Shown piece after piece: positions 1 to 6,517 of a DNA stretch of 7,333 nucleotides. The stretch covers positions 1 through 7,333 of the forward strand of contig CALQNE010000178.1 of NCBI GenBank assembly GCA_943331855.1, in the 5' to 3' direction. This stretch comes from Bordetella parapertussis (GTDB lineage: Bacteria > Pseudomonadota > Gammaproteobacteria > Burkholderiales > Burkholderiaceae_B). Position 1 is the first letter of the stretch. Each line of letters starts with the position of its first letter. The position numbers and the translations under genes were made by a program. The notes under the pieces are model-generated. The model was not told where the DNA came from. It searched no databases and was given only the letters and a program-made list of their open reading frames with translations.

Positions 1-2
1 AG

Positions 3-218
3 GGCTTATCGCTTGGGCCACGGGCCTCGCTGTATGTGTTCGAGGGCATCACTTTTACCTACGAGTCGCGCTGCCCCTTTGTCTTGCAGCAAACGACTCT
101 TAAACAACTCGAAGAAGGCTCCACGGGCTATAGCGACGTTGCGATAGTATTGTGGCAAGGGTCACGCGGCGCAGATCGCTACGATCGTTATCGCCTACTG
201 CGAATCCCTAATAAATGA
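3..218 (+). CDS. C-terminal end of an unidentified protein, possibly an ArnT/PMT-like glycosyltransferase (5' partial)
   Basis: The reading frame is open to the left edge with no stop, so the gene begins outside the window. A GTG at 36 could serve as a start but has no Shine-Dalgarno sequence, so I treat it as internal. About 71 residues are visible. They are soluble, with no membrane segment, and end in a segment with the pattern W-x-G-S-R-x-x-D-R-x-x-R-Y-R-L-L-R. From memory, this resembles the periplasmic C-terminal tail of ArnT-like family 39 glycosyltransferases in Burkholderiales, which often end in a W-x-G-x-R-P-x-D-R-x-E-R-F-x-L-Y-R-like segment. That link is tentative, since no catalytic part is visible. 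Its TGA at 216-218 overlaps the ATG of the MATE gene (ATGA), so the two are probably co-transcribed and translationally coupled. Confidence 0.55.
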   Translation, partial: GLSLGPRASLYVFEGITFTYESRCPFVLQQTTLKQLEEGSTGYSDVAIVLWQGSRGADRYDRYRLLRIPNK

Positions 219-1639
219 CTGCTTTGAGTTTGACGACCCAGTCCTTTAAGGTCACCTTACTGGCAATCCTGAAGCAGTCCTGGCCGGTGTTGATCAGTTC
301 ATGGGCAGGCATCGCCTTTGGCGTACTGGATACGGCCATGACTGGCCACGCCAGCCCAGTCGATCTTGCAACAATGGCGCTTTCAATCGCCATCTATATC
401 TCAGTGTTTGTTGGTTTGATGGGTGTGATGAACGCCTTGATACCCATCCAGGCACAACTCTTTGGCGCGGGTGACCTCAAACAAGTCGGGCAGTTCTGGG
501 GCCAAGGCGTCTGGGTGTCATTGCTGCTGTCCGCTCTTGGCGCGCTGGTGATGCTGTTTCCAGATGTTTGGCTGAGCTTTTCAGGTGAGATTACACCCGA
601 GGTGCGCACGAGCGTTCATCATTATCTGTGGGCACTGACGTTCGGTCTACCGGCCGCACTGATGTTTCGCACGATTTATGGTTTAGCGAACGCCGTCTCG
701 CGACCAAAGCTTGTCATGAGCATTAATCTCATTGGCATTACGCTCAAAGCGTTTTTCAATTGGTTGCTTATTTTTGGTAATTGGGGGCTTCCCGCTTTGG
801 GCGCTACGGGCGCGGGCATTTCGTCCGCCGTGGTGTTTTGGATCACGCTTTCTATCGGCCTCTGGATCGTACTGCGCAACCCCTTTTACCGACAGTTTCA
901 TCTCACGCTTGGTGTACCTAACCTGAAAAGCATTGGCGCTATCCTCAAGCTTGGTCTGCCCATGGGTGGCTCGTACCTCGTCGAGGTCTGCGCCTTTACG
1001 TTCATGTCTTTGCTGGTCGCCCAAGAAGGGATCGCTGCCATTGGCGGACATCAGGTGATGTCTAATCTTGCAGCCCTGGCCTACATGATGCCGATGTCGA
1101 TCGGGGTGGCAACAGCCGCTCTCACAGCCCAAGCAATTGGTGCACGCCAAATGGCGCAGGCCCACCGCACCAGCATGATGGGTTTAGTCGTGGGTTTAAG
1201 TGGTGCGGTCATCACTGCGCTTGGCCTTTACTTTGGCCGCGAACTCATCGTTTCGGCCTACACCAACAATCCGGCCGTTGCGAGCGTAGCCCTTTCGCTA
1301 CTCGTTCTGTTGCCTTTCTTTCATCTGGTTGACGCCATGCAGTGCATCAACAGCTACCTGTTACGCGCGCACAAGATCGCGTTTATTCCGATGCTGCTGC
1401 AAACCTTTGCCCTCATGATCGTTGGCTTGCTAGGCGGGTGGTGGCTGGGCTTTGGTCCAGGCAAAGGCTGGATCGAACCTATACATGACCAGTTATTGGC
1501 GGGTTCACCCATCGGCGCTGGCAGCATGTGGTTGATGGCCACAATCGGTTTGGCCACCTCAACGCTCTTACTTCACACGTGGTACCGACTGATTATTCGA
1601 AAAAAACTGGCTGCAGTGCACGCTAGCGCTAGGCTATAG
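215..1639 (+). CDS. MATE family multidrug/Na+ (or H+) antiporter, NorM-like
   Basis: This is an inner-membrane efflux transporter that exports drugs or cationic metabolites using a cation gradient. The 474 residues fit the family length and give about 12 hydrophobic segments in two similar halves. MATE hallmarks are LDTAMTGH (residues 38-45), [10 protein letters not shown] (196-205), the second-half repeat [11 protein letters not shown] (278-288) with TAQAIGAR (304-311), and VDAMQ (372-376). The acidic residues D39, E257 and D373 fall almost exactly where NorM of Vibrio cholerae has its cation-site residues D36, E255 and D371 (known for the family), so cation coupling is probably intact. The start at 215 overlaps the previous stop as ATGA and has no clear Shine-Dalgarno, which suits translational coupling. 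The TAG stop overlaps the stop of the convergent orn. Substrate specificity cannot be read from the sequence. Confidence 0.93.
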   Translation: MTALSLTTQSFKVTLLAILKQSWPVLISSWAGIAFGVLDTAMTGHASPVDLATMALSIAIYISVFVGLMGVMNALIPIQAQLFGAGDLKQVGQFWGQGVWVSLLLSALGALVMLFPDVWLSFSGEITPEVRTSVHHYLWALTFGLPAALMFRTIYGLANAVSRPKLVMSINLIGITLKAFFNWLLIFGNWGLPALGATGAGISSAVVFWITLSIGLWIVLRNPFYRQFHLTLGVPNLKSIGAILKLGLPMGGSYLVEVCAFTFMSLLVAQEGIAAIGGHQVMSNLAALAYMMPMSIGVATAALTAQAIGARQMAQAHRTSMMGLVVGLSGAVITALGLYFGRELIVSAYTNNPAVASVALSLLVLLPFFHLVDAMQCINSYLLRAHKIAFIPMLLQTFALMIVGLLGGWWLGFGPGKGWIEPIHDQLLAGSPIGAGSMWLMATIGLATSTLLLHTWYRLIIRKKLAAVHASARL

Positions 1640-1640
1640 C
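1623..1640. repeat. Two adjacent perfect palindromes at the MATE/orn convergent junction
   Basis: CTAGCGCTAG (1623-1632) is directly followed by GCTATAGC (1633-1640), both perfect inverted repeats without loops. The second contains both stop codons: TAG of the MATE gene and, on the other strand, TAG of orn. The stems are too short and lack a U-tract, so this is not a standard intrinsic terminator. It may simply be chance in overlapping 3' ends. Confidence 0.4.
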
Positions 1641-2257
1641 TTGATGAACGTCTCGCGGTAATACTTCAGTTCGTCGATCGATTCATAAATATCAGCCAAG
1701 GCTTGATGTTTGCTGTGTTTTTCAAAACCTTTGAGTAACTCTGGTTTCCAGCGCCGCGCGAGTTCTTTCAGCGTGCTGACGTCAATCGTTCGGTAATGAA
1801 AAAACTGCTCAAGTTTAGGCATGTAATTAAACATAAACCGGCGGTCTTGGCTGACGGTATTGCCGCACAAAGGTGATTTACCCGCCGGCACATATTGAGC
1901 CATAAATGCAATCAACTGGTCTTCGGCCTGCGCCTCTGTCAAGGTAGAGGCTTTCACGCGATCTGTTAAACCACTTTTGCCGTGGGTGGATTTGTTCCAG
2001 CTATCCATTGCATCCAACAAGCTATCGGGCTGGTGCACCACCAGCACTGGCCCTTCAGCCACCACCGTTAGATCGGGCTCGGTAATGACCACCGCCACTT
2101 CAATAATGCGTTCTTTGTTGGGATCCAGGCCCGTCATTTCCATATCGAGCCAAACCAGGCGAAATTCATTTGGGTGGGTTTTGGCAGTTTGCTTTGTGGC
2201 AGCCTGCGCGCGAGTGTTGGCCATATAATCCATCCAGTTAAACCGTGATTTTCTCAT
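1634..2257 (-). CDS. orn: Oligoribonuclease (3'-5' exoribonuclease, DEDDh family)
   Basis: Orn degrades 2-5-nt RNAs (nanoRNA, including pGpG from c-di-GMP breakdown) to mononucleotides in the cytoplasm and is usually essential in proteobacteria. The DEDDh residues are all present: D38 and E40 in [12 protein letters not shown]138 in SQDRRF, H184 and D189 in KHQALADI. Every one sits exactly 26 residues after its E. coli counterpart (D12, E14, D112, H158, D163), and the C-terminus (YYRETFIKL) matches the family. The protein is therefore E. coli Orn plus 26 N-terminal residues. I list the ATG at 2257 because GAGG lies 6 nt upstream (complement of 2264-2267). An in-frame ATG at 2224 would give a 196-residue protein starting MANTRAQ, more like family lengths but with a weak Shine-Dalgarno. 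It is divergent from the M48 protease gene and convergent with the MATE gene. Confidence 0.96.
   Translation of the reverse strand: MRKSRFNWMDYMANTRAQAATKQTAKTHPNEFRLVWLDMEMTGLDPNKERIIEVAVVITEPDLTVVAEGPVLVVHQPDSLLDAMDSWNKSTHGKSGLTDRVKASTLTEAQAEDQLIAFMAQYVPAGKSPLCGNTVSQDRRFMFNYMPKLEQFFHYRTIDVSTLKELARRWKPELLKGFEKHSKHQALADIYESIDELKYYRETFIKL
2224..2229 (+). promoter_or_regulatory. Candidate -10 element (TATAAT) for the M48 protease-rsgA unit
   Basis: An exact TATAAT sits on the + strand at the 5' end of orn. No good TTGACA-like -35 is found 16-18 nt upstream. If used, transcription would start near 2236, leaving about 48 nt before the ATG at 2284 but only about 9 nt before the GTG at 2245. It therefore favours the downstream start. 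A single matched hexamer is weak evidence. Confidence 0.3.
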
Positions 2258-2283
2258 ATACGGCCTCGCAGCCGATGGGTCTT

Positions 2284-3528
2284 ATGCTGACACTCTTATT
2301 TGTTGTTTTTCTGCTCGCCACCGTTGGCGTGCGCCTTTGGCTGGCAAATCGTCAAATTCGCAACGTTCTTGCACACCGTGCCGAGGTACCTGCCGAGTTC
2401 GCCTCGCGCATCAGTTTAGCCAGTCACCAAAAGGCCGCCGACTACACCACAGCGCGTGTGCGCTTAGGCATGCTTGAAGGGGTCTTTGATGCGGCAGTGT
2501 TGGTGGGATTAACGTTATTAGGCGGGCTGCAAACAATCGATCTCTGGGTCAGCTCACTTACGACCCACGATTTGTTACGTCAAGTCTTACTCATCGTCGT
2601 TGTCAGTGTTTTACTTGGCGTCATTGGCATGCCTTTTTCTATTTACCGACAATTCAAACTCGAAGCCAAATTTGGCTTTAACCGCATGACACCCGGGTTA
2701 TTCATCAGTGACATGGTTAAAGGCCTCGCGCTAGGTGCTGCACTTGGCTTGCCTTTAATCGCGGCAATCTTGTGGCTCATGGCCGAAGCAGGCAATTATT
2801 GGTGGCTCTGGGCATGGGGGCTGTGGTCGGCTTTTAATCTGCTCGTTTTATTTATTTTTCCGACTTGGATCGCACCGTTTTTTAATAAGTTCACGCCTCT
2901 GAGCGACGAAACCCTAGCCTCGAGCATTCGCGCCCTCGCCGACCGTTGCGGGTTTGCACTCAACGGGCTGTTTGTTATGGATGGCTCCAAACGCTCAGCG
3001 CACGGCAACGCGTACTTCACAGGCTTTGGTAAGGCCCGTCGAATCGTATTCTTTGACACGCTGTTGTCACGCCTAACACCCGACGAAATCATTGCAGTTC
3101 TGGCCCATGAACTCGGTCACTTTAAGCACAAGCATATTTTGAAGCGCCTGGTATTTAGTTTCGCTGGCGCCTTGTTTTTCTTGGCCATCCTTGGCTGGAT
3201 CGCACAACAAGCCTGGTTCTATACCGATCTGGGCGTCATCCCTCAATTGGGTGGACGTAACGACGCCATGGCTTTATTGCTGTTTTTTATGGTGATCCCG
3301 GTATTCACCTTTGCGCTCACCCCGCTTTTTAGCTGGTTCTCGCGCAAGGACGAATTTCAGGCCGATCACTTCGCCACACAGCAAAGTTCAGCAGAACAAT
3401 TGGTGTCCGCCTTGGTCAAGCTTGTTGACGACAACGCCTCGACCCTCACCCCTGATCCGATTCACTCAGCGTTTTATGACAGTCATCCTCCGGTGTCGAT
3501 TCGTATCCGCCACTTGCTTGCGTCATGA
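2284..3528 (+). CDS. Ste24-like integral-membrane M48 zinc metalloprotease
   Basis: This is a CAAX-prenyl-protease-1-like peptidase (M48 N-terminal membrane domain plus M48 catalytic domain). From the ATG at 2284 it has 414 residues and about seven hydrophobic segments (near residues 1-21, 67-85, 99-118, 146-166, 172-196, 288-308 and 328-351), as in Ste24. The zinc site is HELGH at 275-279, with the third ligand E357 in EFQAD and D361 nearby. The conserved stretch SAHGNAYFTG (238-247) precedes the active site. Bacteria lack prenylated CAAX proteins, so the natural substrate is unknown; membrane-protein quality control is a guess by analogy with HtpX. An upstream in-frame GTG at 2245 would add 13 residues but has no Shine-Dalgarno. 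I prefer 2284 because the hydrophobic MLTLLFV start resembles homologues as I recall them. The TGA overlaps the rsgA ATG. Confidence 0.92.
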   Translation: MLTLLFVVFLLATVGVRLWLANRQIRNVLAHRAEVPAEFASRISLASHQKAADYTTARVRLGMLEGVFDAAVLVGLTLLGGLQTIDLWVSSLTTHDLLRQVLLIVVVSVLLGVIGMPFSIYRQFKLEAKFGFNRMTPGLFISDMVKGLALGAALGLPLIAAILWLMAEAGNYWWLWAWGLWSAFNLLVLFIFPTWIAPFFNKFTPLSDETLASSIRALADRCGFALNGLFVMDGSKRSAHGNAYFTGFGKARRIVFFDTLLSRLTPDEIIAVLAHELGHFKHKHILKRLVFSFAGALFFLAILGWIAQQAWFYTDLGVIPQLGGRNDAMALLLFFMVIPVFTFALTPLFSWFSRKDEFQADHFATQQSSAEQLVSALVKLVDDNASTLTPDPIHSAFYDSHPPVSIRIRHLLAS

Positions 3529-4424
3529 CTGAACGCACGCAAGGACGTGTGATCGCGGCGCATGGCCGACACTACACGGTCGAGTTGCAAGACCAGTCCT
3601 TGATTAAGTGCTTTCCGCGCGGTAAAAAAAATGATGCAACCGTGGGCGATTATGTTGAGATCACGCGTCAAGGTCTTGATGAAGGCTCGCTCGAGTCTGT
3701 GTTACCTCGCAAAAATTTATTGTTCAGGTCCGACGAAGCACGCAGCAAACAGTTTGCGGCCAACGTCGATCAACTCTTAATCGTCATCGCAGTTGCCCCA
3801 GCGTTTTCTGATGACTTGCTGGGCCGTGCTCTGGCAGGGGCTTGGTCGGCAGGTATCACACCCATTATCTTGCTCAACAAGGTTGATCTGGTAGACGGCC
3901 TGCCTGCTGCGCGCGCAAAGCTCGCTCCGTTTTACAAACTAGGCGTACAAATCATTGATATTTGCGCAAAAGATACGGCACGTGTGATGTCAACCATCTT
4001 GCCCTTGCTCACTGGGCAGACCTCATTACTTTTGGGGCAAAGTGCAATGGGCAAATCGACTTTGCTCAATACGCTCGTTCCGCTTGCCTTGGCCGCAACC
4101 CGCGAACATTCTGTTGCGCTTGGTGCGGGTAAGCACACCACAACCAGCACTCGCCTCTATCACCTGCCCGAAGCCGGTGGAGACTTGATTGATTCACCCG
4201 GTTTTCAGGGCTTTGGCCTGTTACATCTCGATCGCGAAGAGATTGAACGCGGGTTTCCGGAGTTTGATGCACATATCCCCGAGTGTCGTTTTTATAACTG
4301 TACGCACCAACGTGAGCCAAACTGCGGCGTGCTCGCTGCGTTAGCGCGAAACGAAATCGATGCGGGGCGTCATGCGTTGTATGTGAGGCTTGTTGAAGCA
4401 AAAGCCGCTCACGATACGTATTAA
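3525..4424 (+). CDS. rsgA: Ribosome small subunit-dependent GTPase A
   Basis: RsgA (YjeQ) is a circularly permuted GTPase that binds the 30S subunit and checks its late maturation, releasing assembly factors on GTP hydrolysis. The 299 residues show the expected order: an N-terminal OB-fold (about 5-50), then a GTPase domain with G4 NKVD at 118-121 before the P-loop GQSAMGKS at 171-178, a G2-type threonine run in GKHTTTSTR, and G3 DSPG at 223-226. The C-terminal zinc finger has C254, C259, H261 and C267. G4 preceding G1 is diagnostic of the permutation. All motifs look functional; the P-loop carries AM where many family members have G plus a small residue, still satisfying GxxxxGKS. The start ATG overlaps the protease stop (ATGA) with no strong Shine-Dalgarno of its own, so translation is probably coupled. 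The stop is 4 bp from the convergent NUDIX gene. Confidence 0.96.
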   Translation: MTERTQGRVIAAHGRHYTVELQDQSLIKCFPRGKKNDATVGDYVEITRQGLDEGSLESVLPRKNLLFRSDEARSKQFAANVDQLLIVIAVAPAFSDDLLGRALAGAWSAGITPIILLNKVDLVDGLPAARAKLAPFYKLGVQIIDICAKDTARVMSTILPLLTGQTSLLLGQSAMGKSTLLNTLVPLALAATREHSVALGAGKHTTTSTRLYHLPEAGGDLIDSPGFQGFGLLHLDREEIERGFPEFDAHIPECRFYNCTHQREPNCGVLAALARNEIDAGRHALYVRLVEAKAAHDTY

Positions 4425-4428
4425 GTGC

Positions 4429-5160
4429 TTAGCTGGAAGCAGCCTCAGATAACACCTGGCACATCCCTAGCAACATCGCTGCGGTTGCACCCCAGATAAA
4501 AAACTGGTTATAGGGCACTGAATAATATTGTCGCAAACCACCATCGGGTAGCTGCGCTTGATGAAACCGATAGTTCGCCGGATTCGTCAAAAAAGTTAAC
4601 GGCACTTCAAAAACCTCTGCCACCTCAAAAGCATCAGGTGCGAGAGTGAAACCGGGACGCACCAAGGCTGTGACCGGATTGATGGCGAACCCTGAGCCCG
4701 TAAGATATCGAGGCAAGCCGCCGAGGCATTCAATGTGCTCGCGCAGCAAGCCCGTTTCTTCTTCAGTTTCGCGCAAGGCCGTATCCTGCACATCGGCATC
4801 ACTGGCCTCACAACGCCCGCCCGGAAAACTCACCTGCCCTGCGTGATCATTTAAGTGCGCAGAGCGCTGGGTTAACAGCACGGTCAACCCCTCAGGACGC
4901 ATCACAATCGGCACCAAGACCGCCGCCTCAACAGGTGTACCCTCGCGTCCCGGAAAGCGCCTGAGCGACTCATTGGGGATATCGAGTGGGCGCTCGATAT
5001 TTTGAGACAACACCTCACGTAACCAAATGGGGTTGAGGTGTTGCGCAGGCACTGCACCGAACTTTAAAGAAGACGGCACCCAAGGCTGGGTCTTCGGGTC
5101 AAACGAAGGACGATGCGGTGTACGCCGAACGCGCGGACTTTCAGGAGGTGTGACAGACAT
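4429..5160 (-). CDS. NUDIX hydrolase, probable CoA pyrophosphatase (NudL/YeaB-like)
   Basis: This is a predicted cytoplasmic hydrolase splitting CoA or its derivatives into 3',5'-ADP and 4'-phosphopantetheine. The 243 residues hold the CoA-subfamily signature LLTQRS (95-100), H106, G108 and FPGG (112-115), running into the NUDIX box with RETEEETGL (130-138), whose E131, E134 and E135 would bind Mg2+/Mn2+. The first glutamate of the canonical box (GX5EX7RE) is not at its usual spacing: A122 occupies it, flanked by D121 and D123. The YeaB branch is similarly irregular, so this need not mean loss of activity. The C-terminal IWGATAAML is also typical. About 75 residues precede the NUDIX fold; the first 30 are proline- and arginine-rich and probably flexible. 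The ATG at 5160 has no clear Shine-Dalgarno. It is divergent from the amidohydrolase gene and convergent with rsgA. Confidence 0.9.
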   Translation of the reverse strand: MSVTPPESPRVRRTPHRPSFDPKTQPWVPSSLKFGAVPAQHLNPIWLREVLSQNIERPLDIPNESLRRFPGREGTPVEAAVLVPIVMRPEGLTVLLTQRSAHLNDHAGQVSFPGGRCEASDADVQDTALRETEEETGLLREHIECLGGLPRYLTGSGFAINPVTALVRPGFTLAPDAFEVAEVFEVPLTFLTNPANYRFHQAQLPDGGLRQYYSVPYNQFFIWGATAAMLLGMCQVLSEAASS

Positions 5161-5225
5161 GACAGCGGATCATTTTTTCAAGAAGCAATGGGTTCCTTTT
5201 TAACCGAAACTCTTGCGCCTTGTGG

Positions 5226-5231
5226 AATAAT
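5226..5231 (+). promoter_or_regulatory. Weak candidate -10 (AATAAT) for the amidohydrolase operon
   Basis: AATAAT matches five of six bases of the -10 consensus and lies in the roughly 110-bp region between the divergent NUDIX and amidohydrolase starts (5161-5269). No convincing -35 stands at 16-18 nt. Transcription from here would begin near 5238, past the ATG at 5234, and so would leave the ATG at 5270 as the start. I see no clear operator or riboswitch in this intergenic region. Confidence 0.2.
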
Positions 5232-5269
5232 CGATGCTATCCAATTTTGATTCCCTTAAAAAACAACTT

Positions 5270-6499
5270 ATGAACAGCATTCTCATTCAGGGCGGTAACG
5301 TTCTCGACATGGTCACTTTGACCCTGGCGCCAGCAGATGTACTGGTTCAAGACGGTCAAATTACCCAAATCGGGCCCAAACTGACGGCACCGGCCGGTGC
5401 AACCACCGTCAAGGCACAGGGCAAAACCGTGATGCCTGGCATGATCGACTGCCATACCCACATCGTGGCTTCGCAACTCAACCTAGGGCTCAACGCAAAT
5501 CTGCCGAATGCCTTGGCAACGCTGCGCGCGGTGCCCATCCTGGCGGGCATTCTGATGCGCGGCTTTACCACTGTACGAGACGCCGGTGGGGCAGACTGGG
5601 CGCTCTCCGAAGCCACGCGTACCGATATCGTTGATGGGCCCCGGATTTTTCTGGCGGGCCGTGCGTTATCGCAAACGGGTGGGCATGGAGATTTCAGGGC
5701 CCGCACTGATATTCTTGATCCGTGCGCCTGCGTACAAAAGGTAGGAAATATCGGTCGCGTCGTCGATGGCGTCGATAACGTGCGCCTGGCTGTGCGCGAA
5801 GAAATTCAAAAAGGCGCCACGCAGATCAAGATCATGGCCTCTGGCGGTGTTGCTTCACCCAATGATCCAATCCACTTCTTAGGCTATTCAGAAGAAGAGA
5901 TTCGCGCCATCGTTGAGGAAGCTTCAAACGCAGGCACGTATGTCATGGGACACGCCTATACGCCACGCGCAATCAGTCGCGCAGTTCGGTTTGGTGTGCG
6001 TACCATCGAACACGGTAACCTGGTCGATGCTGCAACCGCCCAAATCATGCACGACCATCAAGCCTTTATGGTGCCTACCTTGATTACTTATGAGGCATTG
6101 GCCAATGAGGGTCCAAGTCTTGGATTTCCGCCTGAGTCGGTGGCCAAGATTGAATCTGTCCGAGGCGATGGTAAAAAGGCGCTTGAGATTCTGGCAAAAG
6201 CTGGGGTCAAGATGGGACTCGGCACAGACTTGTTAGGTGCTTTGCACCGTCACCAGTCAGAAGAACTTAAGTTGCGTGCCGACATTCTGGGTAATGGCAT
6301 GGTGTTACAGCAAGCGACCTTAGTCGGCGCTGAAATTTTGAGAATGACGGACAAGCTTGGCGTAGTCAAAGTCGGTGCCATCGCTGACCTGTTAGTGGTC
6401 GATGGCAATCCGCTCACCGATATCACCTGCCTGTTAGGTCAGGGCGATCATATTGACGTCATCATCAAAGATGGCAAAATCTACAAAACTTCAATTTAA
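5270..6499 (+). CDS. Metal-dependent amidohydrolase, imidazolonepropionase-like / Xaa-Pro dipeptidase type
   Basis: This is a cytoplasmic amidohydrolase-superfamily enzyme of the COG1228 type, with no signal peptide. Numbering from the ATG at 5270 (409 residues), the metal-site residues are H62 and H64 in DCHTH, K187 in IKIMASGG (the likely carboxylated lysine), H228 in GHAY, H248 in EHGN and D320 in GTDL. SQTGGHGD near 135-142 and SGGVASPNDP resemble, from memory, enzymes such as Cc2672 and Sgx9260 that hydrolyse Xaa-Arg/Lys or Xaa-Pro dipeptides. A peptide- or amide-bond substrate is thus likelier than imidazolonepropionate. An in-frame ATG at 5234 would add 12 residues. I favour 5270 because the family's N-terminal beta-sheet begins at once (NSILIQGGNVLD), though neither start has a good Shine-Dalgarno. 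The substrate-binding gene follows after 18 bp, so the two probably form an operon. Confidence 0.9.
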   Translation: MNSILIQGGNVLDMVTLTLAPADVLVQDGQITQIGPKLTAPAGATTVKAQGKTVMPGMIDCHTHIVASQLNLGLNANLPNALATLRAVPILAGILMRGFTTVRDAGGADWALSEATRTDIVDGPRIFLAGRALSQTGGHGDFRARTDILDPCACVQKVGNIGRVVDGVDNVRLAVREEIQKGATQIKIMASGGVASPNDPIHFLGYSEEEIRAIVEEASNAGTYVMGHAYTPRAISRAVRFGVRTIEHGNLVDAATAQIMHDHQAFMVPTLITYEALANEGPSLGFPPESVAKIESVRGDGKKALEILAKAGVKMGLGTDLLGALHRHQSEELKLRADILGNGMVLQQATLVGAEILRMTDKLGVVKVGAIADLLVVDGNPLTDITCLLGQGDHIDVIIKDGKIYKTSI

Positions 6500-6505
6500 A
6501 CTTTC

Positions 6506-6510
6506 GAGGA
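6506..6510 (+). promoter_or_regulatory. Ribosome binding site of the ABC substrate-binding gene
   Basis: GAGGA stands 7 nt before the ATG at 6518 and fixes that start. It is the best-formed ribosome binding site seen ahead of any large gene here, suiting a binding protein made in excess over the enzyme upstream. Confidence 0.85.
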
Positions 6511-6517
6511 CACCGCC

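Noticed and set aside
36..218. A separate 60-residue small protein starting at GTG 36
   Set aside because: There is no ribosome binding site and the frame is open upstream to the window edge, so a longer gene entering the window is the simpler reading.
683..1165. A 160-codon open frame on the minus strand inside the MATE gene
   Set aside because: It lies wholly antisense to a well-supported transporter, has a low-complexity composition rich in charged residues and resembles no family I know.
3311..3532. A 73-codon + strand frame overlapping the protease 3' end
   Set aside because: It lies in another frame over the third zinc ligand region of the M48 gene; composition (many R, S, P, T) is typical of an out-of-frame shadow.
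4066..4401. A 111-codon minus-strand frame within rsgA
   Set aside because: It is fully antisense to the conserved GTPase and zinc-finger region, whose codons explain the sequence.
5234..5269. The ATG at 5234 as amidohydrolase start
   Set aside because: The added 12 residues precede the family's first beta-strand, the Shine-Dalgarno is no more than GGA, and a possible -10 lies just upstream of it. It is not excluded, only less likely.
5356..5706. A 116-codon minus-strand frame in the amidohydrolase gene
   Set aside because: It is antisense to the metal-binding N-terminal half of a clear enzyme and has no Shine-Dalgarno or recognisable motif.
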